64,000 bases of DNA from Nitratireductor aquimarinus (GTDB lineage: Bacteria; Pseudomonadota; Alphaproteobacteria; Rhizobiales; Rhizobiaceae), in assembly GCF_017255295.1 (NCBI RefSeq), contig NZ_JAFKDE010000013.1, forward strand, positions 1 to 64,000. Reading direction: 5' to 3'. Below, one piece after another: positions 35,771 to 45,182 of the stretch (position 1 is its first letter; each line of letters opens with the position of its first letter). The notes below the pieces were generated by a model, which was not told where the DNA came from, searched no databases, and saw only the letters and a program-made list of their open reading frames with translations. The position numbers and the translations under genes were made by a program.

Positions 35771-36196
35771 TCAGGACGGCTTTATTGCGGGCTCTATATC
35801 CGTATGGACGAAATCCGAACCTTTGAAAAGGAGTGGCAGGTTAGCGGTTCTGGCCAGCGCGTAAGCAAAGCAGTCGCCGATGTTCAGCGCTGCCGGGTGG
35901 CCGGTCGCCTGACCGTAAATCGCATAGGCCTTACGGGCGATGGTCAGCTGCCGCTCATCGAAATCGATGGTTTCGGGGGAAAGCGCGCCAAGAAGCGTGT
36001 TGAGCCGTTCGGTGCCATCGATCAGCGATATGTGCTTGGCGACATACTGCGCTTCAAACGTCGTGGTGCTGCTGATGAGGATCTGCTCTGCGTCCTGAAG
36101 CGCCTGGCGGAACGTGTCCGCGTCGGGATCGTCGTTCAGAACGGCGATAAGGGCCGACGTATCGACCACGAATTTGGGCTCACAACGTACGGCCAT
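35771..36196 (-). CDS. vapC: VapC-type PIN-domain toxin (FitB-like)
   Basis: 141 residues from the ATG at 36196. A PIN-fold ribonuclease with the acidic residues D12 (FVVDTSALIAV), E48, D108 (NIGDCFAYALA) and D128 (FKGSDF) that bind Mg2+/Mn2+. Such toxins cut initiator tRNA or rRNA loops. Its start lies 17 bases inside the antitoxin gene, so the pair is translated together. The longer frame up to 36415 runs over the antitoxin gene and is rejected. All four acidic residues are intact, so it is probably active. Confidence 0.92.
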   Translation of the reverse strand: MAVRCEPKFVVDTSALIAVLNDDPDADTFRQALQDAEQILISSTTTFEAQYVAKHISLIDGTERLNTLLGALSPETIDFDERQLTIARKAYAIYGQATGHPAALNIGDCFAYALARTANLPLLFKGSDFVHTDIEPAIKPS

Positions 36197-36437
36197 TCCA
36201 GATCTCGTCGCTGATTGCCTTGAGGTCGAATTCTCCAATCGGGCGCATGGAGACCGTGTTGAGCGTTTCTGCGCGCCGCGCCTTGCTCTGATGCTGGGCC
36301 GGGTCGTCTGCCAGCTGCACGCTGCGGGCCAGAATGCGTCTGACCTCTTCTTCCATCGAGACGTCATTTTCGGCTGCGCGTCTGCGTAGCGCGCGCCGAA
36401 CTTTCTCATCGACATTTCGTATCGTTAGTGTCGCCAT
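36180..36437 (-). CDS. vapB: VapB/FitA-type ribbon-helix-helix antitoxin
   Basis: 85 residues from the ATG at 36437. The N-terminus MATLTIRNVDEKVRRALRRRAAENDVSMEEEVRRIL is a FitA-like ribbon-helix-helix DNA-binding domain, and the C-terminal SKARRAETLNTVSMRPIGEFDLKAISDEIW should wrap the VapC toxin. It should repress its own promoter with VapC; the 8-bp inverted repeat at 36462-36483 is a fitting operator. Confidence 0.92.
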   Translation of the reverse strand: MATLTIRNVDEKVRRALRRRAAENDVSMEEEVRRILARSVQLADDPAQHQSKARRAETLNTVSMRPIGEFDLKAISDEIWNGRTL

Positions 36438-36461
36438 CGATAAGTCCAAAAAATGAGCCGG

Positions 36462-36483
36462 CAAATCTGAATGCACAGATTTG
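36462..36483. promoter_or_regulatory. Candidate VapBC operator
   Basis: CAAATCTG (36462-36469) and CAGATTTG (36476-36483) are perfect 8-bp inverted arms, 6 bases apart, 25 bases upstream of the vapB start on the minus strand. Confidence 0.6.
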
Positions 36484-36860
36484 AAAAACGCAGACTTGAA
36501 AGCAATGACTGCATTTTTGTCTTTGACTGCGTTTGCCGGGTTTTTGACAGCATTGCTGTCATTCTTGCCGGTTTGCGCCCCGCGCGGTCTCGATTGCCTG
36601 GAAGGTGCCCCCTTCGCTCGTGCAGCGTATTATGATTCTCTTACTCTATAGATTGTGGGGATGTCATTGCCGGCAATGCATTATTCACACTTCTTCGCAC
36701 GCGGAAACGCGAGGCGAATCTGTGGCTTAGGTGATGTTTGCTAGCAATGCTGTCATTGCAGGCGCAATGCGTCGTTGCAGGATTAGCCAGCTATCCTGCG
36801 CTGCAATGTTCCGAATGTGAGGAAGGATGGCGCAAATGCGCCATCAGCATGGATCGGGGA
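36484..36860. other. Gene-free stretch with recurrent GCAATG/CATTGC motifs
   Basis: No open frame of worth. The 6-mer GCAATG or its complement CATTGC recurs many times, for example GCAATGACTGC (~36515), ACAGCATTGCTGTCATTC (~36549), GTCATTGCCGGCAATGC (~36663) and GCAATGCTGTCATTGC (~36745). ATTGCCGGCAAT is a perfect 12-bp palindrome. It lies downstream of ubiB and upstream of vapB, both on the minus strand. Function unknown. Confidence 0.5.
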
Positions 36861-38435
36861 TCAGGAAATCTGCCAGGCGATGACCGCGAGGGCTGCGGCG
36901 ATTACCCAGAGCGCAACGCGCCCACCACGGGAATGGCGCGCCTCGGCCTTGCCGATGGCTTCCGCCGTTTCCGGATCGAAGCGCAGGCCCTTCTGCGCCA
37001 TCGTGTCGATTTCGCGTGAGAGCCGCTCCGTGCGTGCGGCGAGATCCGGCGCCTGACGAACGAGCGAGACGAGAGCGCCGACGCCTTCGCGGGCGTCGTT
37101 CAGCATGCCGCGCGGCCCGAGATTGCCGGCAATCCAGTCGGAAACGACCGGTTCGGCCGCTTTCCACATGTTGAAATGCGGATCGAGCGTGCGCGCAACG
37201 CCTTCCACCACGACCATGGTCTTCTGCAGGAGCAGCAGTTCGGGCCGTGTCTGCATGTCGAACAGCTCGGTCACTTCAAAGAGAAGCGTCAGAAGCCGCG
37301 CCATGGAGATGGTTTCGGCCGACTGGCCGTGGATCGGTTCGCCAATGGCGCGCAGCGCCTGTGCGAAGGCCGCCACATCGTGGTGCCCCGGCACATATCC
37401 TGCCTCGAAATGCACTTCCGCCACCCTGCGGAAATCGCGGGTGATGAAACCGTACAGGATCTCGGCGAGGAAGTGCCGTTCCTTGCGGCCGATACGCCCC
37501 GTAATGCCGAAATCCACCGCGACGATGGTTCCATCGTCTTCAACGAACAGGTTTCCCGGATGCATGTCGGCGTGAAAGAAGCCGTCGCGCAGCGTGTGGC
37601 GCAGGAAGGACTGAATGAGCGTCTGCGCCAGCGCTTCGAGATCGTGACCCGCGTCGCGCAGGGCCTCGATGTTCGACATCTTGGTGCCGTCGACCCATTC
37701 CAGCGTCACCACATCGCGGCCGGTGCGCTGCCAGTCGACATTGGGCACCCGGAAGCCGGGATCGTTCAGCGTGTTCTCGTGGATCTCGGAAATGGCCGCC
37801 GCCTCAAGGCGCAGATCCATCTCGATCCTGGTCACCTGCGCCAGCGTTTCGGCCACTTTGACCGGCTTCAGGCGACGGGTGGACGGGATGAAGCGTTCCT
37901 GCAGATGGGCTGCGAGGAAATAGCTTTCCAGATCGTTCTGGAAGCGCCGGCGCACGCCGGGGCGGATCACCTTCACCGCAACGCGCTTGAGGCCCGTGTC
38001 GGTGGCGACGCGCGCCTCATGCACCTGCGCGATCGAGGCCGCTGCCACCGGGCCGTCGAACTCCGCGTAAAGCGCCTCGACCGGCTGGCCGAGCGAGCCT
38101 TCGATGGCCGCGCGCGCCTGCGCCTCGGGAAACGTGTTCATGCGATCCTGAAGGCTGGCGAGATCATGCGCCATCTCATGGCCCACAACATCCGGCCGCG
38201 TCGCCAGAAACTGCCCGAGTTTCACATAGGACGGCCCGAGCCGGTTCACGGCCTGGGCAAGGCGTTCGGGCCGGTCGCGCCGCTTGGAGCGACGCCGCGA
38301 CAAGACTTTGGCCACCTTCCAGCCGAACAGCGGCATGCCTTCCAGCTGGTCGCCGGGCATGGCCGCCACAACGCCCTCACGAACAAGAATCCAGCCCGCG
38401 CGGGCCAGCCGAAGATATGCGCCGACAGTGCTCAT
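36861..38435 (-). CDS. ubiB: UbiB, ABC1/ADCK-type protein for ubiquinone synthesis
   Basis: 524 residues. An atypical kinase-like ATPase needed for ubiquinone synthesis, at the inner membrane. Seen are the KxGQ motif in PSYVKLGQFLATRPDVVG (about 70-87), AAASIAQVHEA in place of a Gly-rich loop, FFHADMHPGNLFVEDDGTIVAVDFGITGRI with catalytic Asp residues, and a C-terminal hydrophobic helix pair (VALWVIAAALAVIAWQIS). It is the gene after ubiE in one operon (10-base gap), a conserved alphaproteobacterial pair. Confidence 0.96.
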   Translation of the reverse strand: MSTVGAYLRLARAGWILVREGVVAAMPGDQLEGMPLFGWKVAKVLSRRRSKRRDRPERLAQAVNRLGPSYVKLGQFLATRPDVVGHEMAHDLASLQDRMNTFPEAQARAAIEGSLGQPVEALYAEFDGPVAAASIAQVHEARVATDTGLKRVAVKVIRPGVRRRFQNDLESYFLAAHLQERFIPSTRRLKPVKVAETLAQVTRIEMDLRLEAAAISEIHENTLNDPGFRVPNVDWQRTGRDVVTLEWVDGTKMSNIEALRDAGHDLEALAQTLIQSFLRHTLRDGFFHADMHPGNLFVEDDGTIVAVDFGITGRIGRKERHFLAEILYGFITRDFRRVAEVHFEAGYVPGHHDVAAFAQALRAIGEPIHGQSAETISMARLLTLLFEVTELFDMQTRPELLLLQKTMVVVEGVARTLDPHFNMWKAAEPVVSDWIAGNLGPRGMLNDAREGVGALVSLVRQAPDLAARTERLSREIDTMAQKGLRFDPETAEAIGKAEARHSRGGRVALWVIAAALAVIAWQIS

Positions 38436-38445
38436 TTTTACGCCG

Positions 38446-39222
38446 TCAAATCTTCCAGCCGGAGTGCAGGGTGGCGATGCCGCCGGAGTAATTGCGCCAG
38501 GTCACGCGGGAGAAGCCCGCATTGGTGATCATCGCGCCGAAATTCTGCTGGTTGGGGAATTTGCGGATGGATTCGATGAGATAGCGATAGGGCTCGCCAT
38601 CGCCGGTTACGGCCTGGCCGATACGCGGAATGGCGTGGAACGACCAGTTCTCATAGACCTTGTCGAGGATCGGCATGTCCACCTCGGAAAATTCGAGGCA
38701 GAGAAAGCGTCCGCCGGGCCGGAGCACGCGGAAGGCTTCGGAAAGCGCGCGGTCGATATGCGGCACGTTGCGAATGCCGAAGGCAATCGTGTAGGCGTCG
38801 AAACTGTTGTCCTCGAAGGGCAGCTCCTCGGCGTTCGCCTCAACGAAAGTCAGATTGTCGGCGATGCCCTTCTTTTCGGCGCGCTCACGGCCGACTTCGA
38901 GCATCGAGCCATTGATGTCCAGAACGGTGACGTCAGCCATCCGGCGCGAGGCCTCGACGATGCGGAACGCGATGTCGCCCGTGCCGCCGGCCACGTCCAG
39001 TGCGCGATAGCCCGGTCGCTTGGAAGGCGCGAGCCAGGAGATCATGGCGTCTTTCCAGACCCGGTGCAGACCCGCCGACATAAGGTCGTTCATCACGTCA
39101 TACCGTTTGGCGACGCGGTGGAATACCGTGTTGACCAGGCCCTGCTTTTCGGTTTCGTCTACCGTGCGAAAACCATAGGCCGTCTCCATGCCGCCTTCGG
39201 CGGTGGTGCGCTGATCGGACAT
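38446..39222 (-). CDS. ubiE: Demethylmenaquinone/2-methoxy-polyprenyl-benzoquinol C-methyltransferase
   Basis: 258 residues from the ATG at 39222. SAM-dependent C-methylation step of ubiquinone (and menaquinone) synthesis. Motifs include [33 protein letters not shown] (SAM site), [26 protein letters not shown] and LEFSEV; the C-terminal [15 protein letters not shown] is diagnostic of UbiE. The frame to 39960 runs antisense through add and is rejected. It lies upstream of ubiB and is divergent from add. Confidence 0.97.
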   Translation of the reverse strand: MSDQRTTAEGGMETAYGFRTVDETEKQGLVNTVFHRVAKRYDVMNDLMSAGLHRVWKDAMISWLAPSKRPGYRALDVAGGTGDIAFRIVEASRRMADVTVLDINGSMLEVGRERAEKKGIADNLTFVEANAEELPFEDNSFDAYTIAFGIRNVPHIDRALSEAFRVLRPGGRFLCLEFSEVDMPILDKVYENWSFHAIPRIGQAVTGDGEPYRYLIESIRKFPNQQNFGAMITNAGFSRVTWRNYSGGIATLHSGWKI

Positions 39223-39330
39223 CTTCACCCTTTCGAAATCGCCGGGACCATAGCCCATTGCCGTTCGCGGCGCTATTGTCAAAACCGCGATGAACAGCCG
39301 CGCCAGCGGACTGGTTAAAATGGAGCACAC

Positions 39331-40311
39331 ATGGTCGCAAAAGCCGAGCTTCACTGCCATATCGAGGGCGCCGCTTCCCCCGATCTCGTCCTTGCCCAGG
39401 CGCGCAAATACGGCGTCGATACGTCGAATTTCCTGCGCGACGGGGCCTATCACTGGTATGATTTCACCAGCTTTCTCGCCGCTTATGACGAGGCCGCCAG
39501 CCTGTTTCGAACCGAAGATGACTATGCGCTTCTCGCCGAGGATTATCTGACCAGCCTGGCGAAAGACGGCGCGATCTATTCGGAGATATTCATCTCGCCC
39601 GATCATGCAGAACGCGCCGGGCTTTCGCGCATGGCCTACACCAATGCGCTTGGCGAGGGCATAGAGCGTGCGCGCGCCGCAACCGGCATAGAGGGGCGCA
39701 TCATCGTGACCGGCGTGCGCCATTTCGGGGCAGTGTCGGTGGAAGATGCAGCGCGCTTCGCGGTTGCCTGCGAGCATCCGCTTGTCACCGGTTTCGGCAT
39801 GGCGGGCGAAGAGCGTTTCGGCAATGTGCGCGACTATGAGGCCGCCTTCGACATTGCACGCGAGGCGGGGCTCGGCATCACGGTCCATGCAGGCGAGCTG
39901 GCCGGCTGGGAGAGCGTCGAGGCGGCGCTGAACCATCTGCGCCCCACACGCATCGGTCATGGCGTGCGCGCCATCGAGAACCCGGATCTGGTGCGCCGTC
40001 TGGTGGATGAGGGGGTGGTGCTGGAGGTCTGCCCGGTTTCAAACATCGTGCTGAAGGTCTTTCCCGACTACGCCAGCCATCCTCTGCCGCAATTGATGGC
40101 CGCCGGCTGTCGCGTGACGCTCAACTCCGATGACCCGCCACATTTCCACACGTCGCTCGCGCATGAATATGCGGTGGCGAAGGCGCATTTCGGGCTCGAT
40201 GACACGGCGCTTCGCGGCATCACGCAAACGGCCATCGAAGCCGCGTTTGTCGATGAGGCCACCCGCACGCGCCTGCTTGCAGCGCTGGGCCATAAAACTG
40301 TGGCTCAGTGA
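39331..40311 (+). CDS. add: Adenosine deaminase
   Basis: 326 residues. It hydrolyses adenosine and deoxyadenosine to inosine forms and ammonia. The zinc TIM barrel residues are present: HCHIEGA near residue 8, [10 protein letters not shown] (His and catalytic Glu region) near 188, RIGHGVRA and [12 protein letters not shown] (Asp pair). GGAG lies before the ATG. It begins the salvage region: its product feeds the purine nucleoside phosphorylase encoded on the other strand at 43012. The upp start follows after 70 bases in the same direction. Confidence 0.96.
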   Translation: MVAKAELHCHIEGAASPDLVLAQARKYGVDTSNFLRDGAYHWYDFTSFLAAYDEAASLFRTEDDYALLAEDYLTSLAKDGAIYSEIFISPDHAERAGLSRMAYTNALGEGIERARAATGIEGRIIVTGVRHFGAVSVEDAARFAVACEHPLVTGFGMAGEERFGNVRDYEAAFDIAREAGLGITVHAGELAGWESVEAALNHLRPTRIGHGVRAIENPDLVRRLVDEGVVLEVCPVSNIVLKVFPDYASHPLPQLMAAGCRVTLNSDDPPHFHTSLAHEYAVAKAHFGLDDTALRGITQTAIEAAFVDEATRTRLLAALGHKTVAQ

Positions 40312-40381
40312 GCCTTATGGTATCCTGCGCGGCCACGTGCCGTTAATATCGACAGGATTTCAAGCATTCGGGGAACAGCAC

Positions 40382-41011
40382 ATGCAGGGCGTGACCGTCG
40401 TCGACCATCCGCTTGTCCAGCACAAGCTCACCATCATGCGCGACAAGGAGACTTCGACCGCCAGCTTCAGGCGTCTGCTGCGCGAAATTTCGCTGCTGCT
40501 CTGCTATGAGGTCACGCGCGATCTGGAGCTGACGACACGGCGCATCGAAACGCCGCTTCAGCCGATCGACTCGCCCACGCTCGAAGGCAAGAAGCTCGTC
40601 TTCGCCTCGGTTCTGCGCGCCGGCAACGGCCTGCTGGACGGCATGCTGGATCTCGTTCCCGCCGCACGCGTGGCGCATGTGGGCATGTATCGCGACCACG
40701 AAACGCTTGAGGCGGTCGAGTATTTCTTCAAGGCTCCGAGCAATCTGGGCGACCGCCTGGTGATTGTCGTTGACCCGATGCTGGCCACGGCCAACTCCGC
40801 CATCGCCGCCGTCGACAAGCTCAAGGAGCGCGGCGCGACCAATCTGCGCTTCCTCTGCCTTCTGGCGGCGCCCGAAGGCGTCGAGAACTTCCGCAAGTCG
40901 CATCCTGACGTGCCGGTCTACACCGCGTCCATCGATGAATGCCTGAACGAGAAGGGCTACATCGTGCCGGGTCTGGGCGATGCCGGCGACCGGATGTACG
41001 GAACGAAATAA
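40382..41011 (+). CDS. upp: Uracil phosphoribosyltransferase
   Basis: 209 residues from the ATG at 40382. It makes UMP from uracil and PRPP. The PRPP loop [24 protein letters not shown] (VDPMLATG type) and the uracil-binding end [20 protein letters not shown] are clear. The frame open from 40130 overlaps add and is not used. It is probably co-transcribed with add. A stem-loop follows at 41028. Confidence 0.97.
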   Translation: MQGVTVVDHPLVQHKLTIMRDKETSTASFRRLLREISLLLCYEVTRDLELTTRRIETPLQPIDSPTLEGKKLVFASVLRAGNGLLDGMLDLVPAARVAHVGMYRDHETLEAVEYFFKAPSNLGDRLVIVVDPMLATANSAIAAVDKLKERGATNLRFLCLLAAPEGVENFRKSHPDVPVYTASIDECLNEKGYIVPGLGDAGDRMYGTK

Positions 41012-41027
41012 CGCTCGTTTAACCAAG

Positions 41028-41047
41028 CGGCGCGGTTGTCCGCGCCG
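41028..41047 (+). terminator. Short G+C hairpin after upp
   Basis: CGGCGCGG / CCGCGCCG, 8-bp perfect stem with TTGT loop. It is followed by TTAAAAAAA rather than a T-run, so it is only a weak intrinsic terminator on this strand. Confidence 0.45.
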
Positions 41048-41108
41048 TTAAAAAAATGGTTGCCGTTGCGGCATAGGGTCTTCCCGATTGAAGGGGTGGA
41101 AGGCGCAT

Positions 41109-41675
41109 ATGGTTCGCAAGGTGGTCATGCTCGGTATCGTTATCGGAGCTGCGGGGGCAATCCCCGCGCTTTACCAGAGCAATCCGGATTTCTATCGGAG
41201 CCTTCTTGGCAGCGCGCTTGAAGAGACGCCTGTGGAGGAGGTTCAGCAGGTCGCGATGGTTCGCGCGCCCGCGCCGGAGCGCGGCAAGACCTCCGTGCTT
41301 CTCGGCAAGCGGGTCAGCATCGCGGCCGACAGGTCCGGCCATTTCGTCGGACGCTTCAAGCTCAATGGCCGTCACACGAAGGCCATGATCGATACGGGCG
41401 CGACCTATGTGGCGATCAACAGGAGCACCGCGCGCCGGATCGGCCTGAATCTCACCGCGAGCGATTTCAAATATGAAGTCAGCACGGCCAATGGCAAGGC
41501 CAGCGCTGCTGCCGCCGTTATCGAAAACCTTCAGATCGGCCGCATCTATATCGAGAATGTCGAAGCGCTGGTGCTTGAGGATCGTGCGCTCGACAGTGTC
41601 CTCATCGGCATGAGCTTCCTAGAGCGTCTCGCGCGCTACAGGGTTGAAGATCGCGCGCTGATTCTGGAGCAGTAG
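41109..41675 (+). CDS. Retropepsin-like aspartic protease, TIGR02281 (clan AA) family
   Basis: 188 residues from the ATG at 41109, after GGAAGGCG. An N-terminal membrane anchor (VVMLGIVIGAAGAIPAL) and linker are followed by one retropepsin domain from about residue 75: GHFVGRFKLNGRHTKAMIDTGATYVAINRSTARRIGL holds the catalytic DTGA, and VLIGMSFLERLARYRVEDRALILEQ the end of the fold. It should dimerise to form an active site in the periplasm. The family is widespread in alphaproteobacteria; substrates are not known. It is convergent with deoA. Confidence 0.88.
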   Translation: MVRKVVMLGIVIGAAGAIPALYQSNPDFYRSLLGSALEETPVEEVQQVAMVRAPAPERGKTSVLLGKRVSIAADRSGHFVGRFKLNGRHTKAMIDTGATYVAINRSTARRIGLNLTASDFKYEVSTANGKASAAAAVIENLQIGRIYIENVEALVLEDRALDSVLIGMSFLERLARYRVEDRALILEQ

Positions 41676-41683
41676 GGCAGTTT

Positions 41684-43003
41684 TCAGGCTTCCGCTGTCA
41701 CCCGGCGCAGGATGGTTTTCTTCGTGCGCGGTTTCGCATCCACGACCGAATAGGCTTTCAGAACCGCCCTGCGCGCCCGTTCCGCGTCGTCGTCGGATGC
41801 GGCATGCACCATGCAGACCGGCTCTCCGCGCTTCAACTCCGCGCCCACGGGCAGAAGCTCCGTCAGGCCGACCGAGTGGTCGATGGCGTCTTCGGGCGTG
41901 CGTCGTCCGCCGCCCAGTTCGATCACGCAGATGCCCACGGCGCGTGAGTCGATTGCGCCGACAAAACCGTCCTCTTCCGCGAGCACGGGCTTGATCACCT
42001 TCGCCTTCGGCAGGTGCCTGTCGGCAGCCTCGACAAAGTCCGCCGGCCCGCCGAGCGTGTATACCATCTTGCCGAACAGTTCCGCTGCCCGTCCGCTTTC
42101 CAGCGCGTCATGCGCCCAATCGAAGGCCTCGCGCGTGGTGGCTGCCACGCCGGAGGAAAGAAGCATCTCGCCGGCGAGCGCCAGCGTCACGTCGAGAAGC
42201 CGCCGGTCCTGCTTCCTGCCCGTCAGAAAATCGACGGCGTTGGCCACTTCCACCGCATTGCCGGCAGCGGAGGCAAGCGGCTGGTTCATGTCGGTCACAA
42301 GCGCGGTGGCCGGAAGCCCGGCCTCGCCCGCGACACGCACCAGATTGTCAGCCAGTTTGCGCGCCGCACGGGCGTCATCCATGAACGCGCCATTGCCCGA
42401 TTTCACATCCAGCACCAGCGACGAAAGGCCGGCTGCCAGTTTCTTGGAAAGGATCGACGCTGTGATGAGCGGGATCGATTCCACCGTGCCGGTCACATCG
42501 CGCACGGCATAGAAGCGTTTGTCGGCGGGAGCGAGATCGGCGGTCTGGCCGATGATCGCGCAACCCACATCGCGCACGGTTCTGGCGAACAGCTTTTCAT
42601 CCGGTTGGCTCGTATAGCCGGGAATGGAATCCATCTTGTCGAGCGTGCCGCCCGTATGGCCAAGCCCGCGTCCGGAGATCATCGGCACAAAAGCACCGCA
42701 GGCCGCCACGATGGGGGCGAGCATCAGCGAGACATTGTCTCCCACCCCGCCGGTGGAGTGTTTGTCGGTCACCGGGCCGGGCAGGTCCGACCAGTCGAGA
42801 ACACTGCCGGAATCGCGCATGGCGATGGTCAGCGCAGCGCCTTCCTCAGCCGTCATGCCGTTCAGGAAAATTGCCATGGCCAGCGCCGCGATCTGCCCTT
42901 CGCTCCACGTGCCATGGGTAAGCCCGTGAGCGAAATCTGCGATCTCTTCACCGGTGAGCGCCTGACGGTCGCGCTTCCTGCGGATGATCTCCTGCGGCAG
43001 CAT
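41684..43003 (-). CDS. deoA: Thymidine phosphorylase
   Basis: 439 residues from the ATG at 43003 (GAGG upstream). It splits thymidine and deoxyuridine into base and deoxyribose 1-phosphate. The signature [50 protein letters not shown] is complete, and the C-terminal PYNP domain follows from about residue 340. It is the last gene of the operon running from the nucleoside ABC ATPase through cdd and the purine phosphorylase. The frame to 43288 overlaps the phosphorylase gene and is not used. Confidence 0.96.
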   Translation of the reverse strand: MLPQEIIRRKRDRQALTGEEIADFAHGLTHGTWSEGQIAALAMAIFLNGMTAEEGAALTIAMRDSGSVLDWSDLPGPVTDKHSTGGVGDNVSLMLAPIVAACGAFVPMISGRGLGHTGGTLDKMDSIPGYTSQPDEKLFARTVRDVGCAIIGQTADLAPADKRFYAVRDVTGTVESIPLITASILSKKLAAGLSSLVLDVKSGNGAFMDDARAARKLADNLVRVAGEAGLPATALVTDMNQPLASAAGNAVEVANAVDFLTGRKQDRRLLDVTLALAGEMLLSSGVAATTREAFDWAHDALESGRAAELFGKMVYTLGGPADFVEAADRHLPKAKVIKPVLAEEDGFVGAIDSRAVGICVIELGGGRRTPEDAIDHSVGLTELLPVGAELKRGEPVCMVHAASDDDAERARRAVLKAYSVVDAKPRTKKTILRRVTAEA

Positions 43004-43011
43004 GGGTAACC

Positions 43012-43818
43012 TCAGCCTGTTGGCAGGCCGTCGGCGCAGAGCTGGCCGAGAACCGTTGCGAGACGCTGGCCGCCAATGGGAGCCATGTCCTTGGTTTCCT
43101 GATGCGACAGCTCGCCCGCGCTCATGCCCGCACCCAGATTGGTGATGACCGAGCAGGCCGCGACCCGAAGGCCGAAATAGCGCGCGAGGATCACTTCCGG
43201 CACGGTCGACATGCCCACCGCGTCCGCACCCAGCGTGCGCGCCATGCGAATTTCCGCCGGCGTTTCGAAGGACGGGCCGGAGAACCACATGTAGACGCCC
43301 TTGTGCAGCGCGACGCCGCTCTTTTCAGCGGCGGCTGCGAGGCTGGCGCGCAGGCCCGCATCATAAGCCTCGCTCATGCCGACGAAGCGCCGGTCGCTGC
43401 CCTCGCCGATCAGCGGGTTCATGCCGGAGAAATTGATGTGGTCCTCGATCAGCATCACCGAGCCGGGTGGCATGTCCTGCCTCAGCGATCCCGCCGCATT
43501 GGTCAGGATCATCTGGGTGATGCCGATGCCCCACAGGGTTTCCAGCGCCGGGCGCATGGCCGCCGCATCGCCATGTTCATAATAGTGCGCGCGGCCGGCA
43601 AGCATCAGCACGGGCGTGCCTGAAAGCCGTCCGGCGACAATCTCGCCCGCATGGCCGGTCACGCCGCTTTGCGGAAAGCCGGGTAATTCGGAATAGGAAA
43701 TCCGCACCGGGTTCTCGACGTCGTTCACAAGACCGCCAAGCCCGGAGCCAAGCACCAGCGCAAGCTGCGGGGCGAGGCCGTTCAGCCGTTCGGTGAGAAG
43801 GTCCACCGCTTCTTTCAT
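43012..43818 (-). CDS. Purine-nucleoside phosphorylase (trimeric type)
   Basis: 268 residues. It cleaves inosine, guanosine and their deoxy forms with phosphate. Seen are VLGSGLGGL (phosphate site), [96 protein letters not shown], with the Glu and Asn residues that choose 6-oxopurines. It overlaps cdd by four bases (ATGA) and precedes deoA by eight. Called punA or xapA-like in various genomes. Confidence 0.95.
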   Translation of the reverse strand: MKEAVDLLTERLNGLAPQLALVLGSGLGGLVNDVENPVRISYSELPGFPQSGVTGHAGEIVAGRLSGTPVLMLAGRAHYYEHGDAAAMRPALETLWGIGITQMILTNAAGSLRQDMPPGSVMLIEDHINFSGMNPLIGEGSDRRFVGMSEAYDAGLRASLAAAAEKSGVALHKGVYMWFSGPSFETPAEIRMARTLGADAVGMSTVPEVILARYFGLRVAACSVITNLGAGMSAGELSHQETKDMAPIGGQRLATVLGQLCADGLPTG

Positions 43819-44210
43819 TTGCCATCCTCGAAGCTGAAGCCGCGCGGGAACACGGCCGAGAAGGGAACCGTTTCAAGCACCCCGTTGGTGTCGCAGAGAT
43901 GCAGGCAGGCATCGTCGGTGACGAACTCCGCCAGCCGCTGGCGGCAACCGCCGCAGGGCATTATCTTCGGCATCTTCTCCGCCACCACGGCGATCTCCGT
44001 CACGCGCCCGCCGCCCGCCATGACGAGATGGCCAAGCGCGGTGGTCTCTGCGCACCAGCCTTCCGGGTAAGACGCGTTCTCGATGTTGCAGCCTGCGTGG
44101 ATTGCGCCGGCCTCGGTCTTCACCGCAGCCCCCACGGGAAAGCGCGAATAGGGGGCGTAGGCGTTCTGCATCGCCGCGCTGGCGGCTGCAAACAGGTCTT
44201 CGGCGCTCAT
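43815..44210 (-). CDS. cdd: Cytidine deaminase
   Basis: 131 residues from the ATG at 44210. It converts cytidine and deoxycytidine to uridine forms. It is the short tetrameric type, with zinc ligands C53 (WCAETTA, with catalytic E55), C86 and C89 (MPCGGCRQRL), and CNIENASYPEG for sugar binding. Its start overlaps the end of the permease gene by one base, and its end overlaps the phosphorylase start. All steps needed to use imported pyrimidine and purine nucleosides are thus in one operon. Confidence 0.96.
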   Translation of the reverse strand: MSAEDLFAAASAAMQNAYAPYSRFPVGAAVKTEAGAIHAGCNIENASYPEGWCAETTALGHLVMAGGGRVTEIAVVAEKMPKIMPCGGCRQRLAEFVTDDACLHLCDTNGVLETVPFSAVFPRGFSFEDGK

Positions 44211-45181
44211 CACCGCTCCTTCACATAGGGCACGCCGCCGGCGCGCGGGGGAATGGCCTTGCCGATGAAGCCGGCCAGAAGCACCACGGTCAGAATGTAG
44301 GGCAGGGCCTGCATGAACTGCACCGGCACCTGACCGATGAGGGGCAGGGGCGTGCCCTGAATGCGGATCGCGAAGGCGTCGAGAAAGCCGAACAGAAGGC
44401 AGGCGAACATCACCGGCACAGGCTTCCACTTGGCGAAGATCAGCGCGGCGAGCGCGATAAAGCCGCGTCCTGCCGTCATGTCTTTCACGAAGCCGGCATT
44501 CTGCGCCATGGAGAGATAGGCGCCGGCCATGCCGGTGAGAATGCCGGTGCAGATCACGGCCCGGTAGCGCAGCCACGAAACGGAGATGCCCGCCGTGTCG
44601 ACCGCAGCCGGGTTTTCGCCCACCGCGCGCAGCCGGAGGCCGAAGCGGGTGCGGAACAAAACCCACCAGGTGAAGGGCACCAGAAGAAAGGCCGCATAGG
44701 TCAGAAGCGAGTGGCCGGAAATCAGCTCGGAATAGACGTCGCCGAGGATCGGGACGTCGCGTACGGCTTCGGCAAAGGGTAACTCGATCGCGCCGAAACG
44801 CGCCTCGCCCGGCAGCGATGGCGTGCGCCCGCCCTGCCGGAACCAGGCCTGCCCCAGAATGATTGTGGAGCCGGCGGCGATGAAGTTGATGGCGACGCCC
44901 GAAACGATCTGGTTGCCGCGATGGGTGATGGAGGCAAAGCCATGCACCAGCGCGAGGAAGATGGAAATGAGCATCGCCGCGCCGAGACCGGCCCAGGCGG
45001 ATCCGGTGACGGCGGCGGCCGCGCCGGCCGCGAATGCGCCTGCCAGCATCTTGCCTTCAAGGCCGATGTCGAAGACGCCCGAGCGCTCCGAATAAAGCCC
45101 GGCAAGTGCGGCCAGCAGAAGCGGTACCGAAAGCCGCACGGTGGAATCGAGAACGAGGATCAGGGCGTGAAAGAAGTCCAT
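44210..45181 (-). CDS. Nucleoside-type ABC importer permease (second permease, NupQ/BmpD-like)
   Basis: 323 residues from the ATG at 45181; the longer frame to 45289 lies within the preceding gene. Eight to nine membrane segments in the branched-chain amino acid/ribose permease fold, with GLYSERSGVFDIGLEGKMLAGAFAAGAA and RFGLRLRAVGENPAAVDTAGISVSWLRYRAVICTGILTGMAGAYLS, typical of permeases working with BMP-family binding proteins. Linked genes cdd, phosphorylase and deoA point to nucleosides as substrate. It follows the other permease by one base. Confidence 0.92.
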   Translation of the reverse strand: MDFFHALILVLDSTVRLSVPLLLAALAGLYSERSGVFDIGLEGKMLAGAFAAGAAAAVTGSAWAGLGAAMLISIFLALVHGFASITHRGNQIVSGVAINFIAAGSTIILGQAWFRQGGRTPSLPGEARFGAIELPFAEAVRDVPILGDVYSELISGHSLLTYAAFLLVPFTWWVLFRTRFGLRLRAVGENPAAVDTAGISVSWLRYRAVICTGILTGMAGAYLSMAQNAGFVKDMTAGRGFIALAALIFAKWKPVPVMFACLLFGFLDAFAIRIQGTPLPLIGQVPVQFMQALPYILTVVLLAGFIGKAIPPRAGGVPYVKER

Positions 45182-45182
45182 G

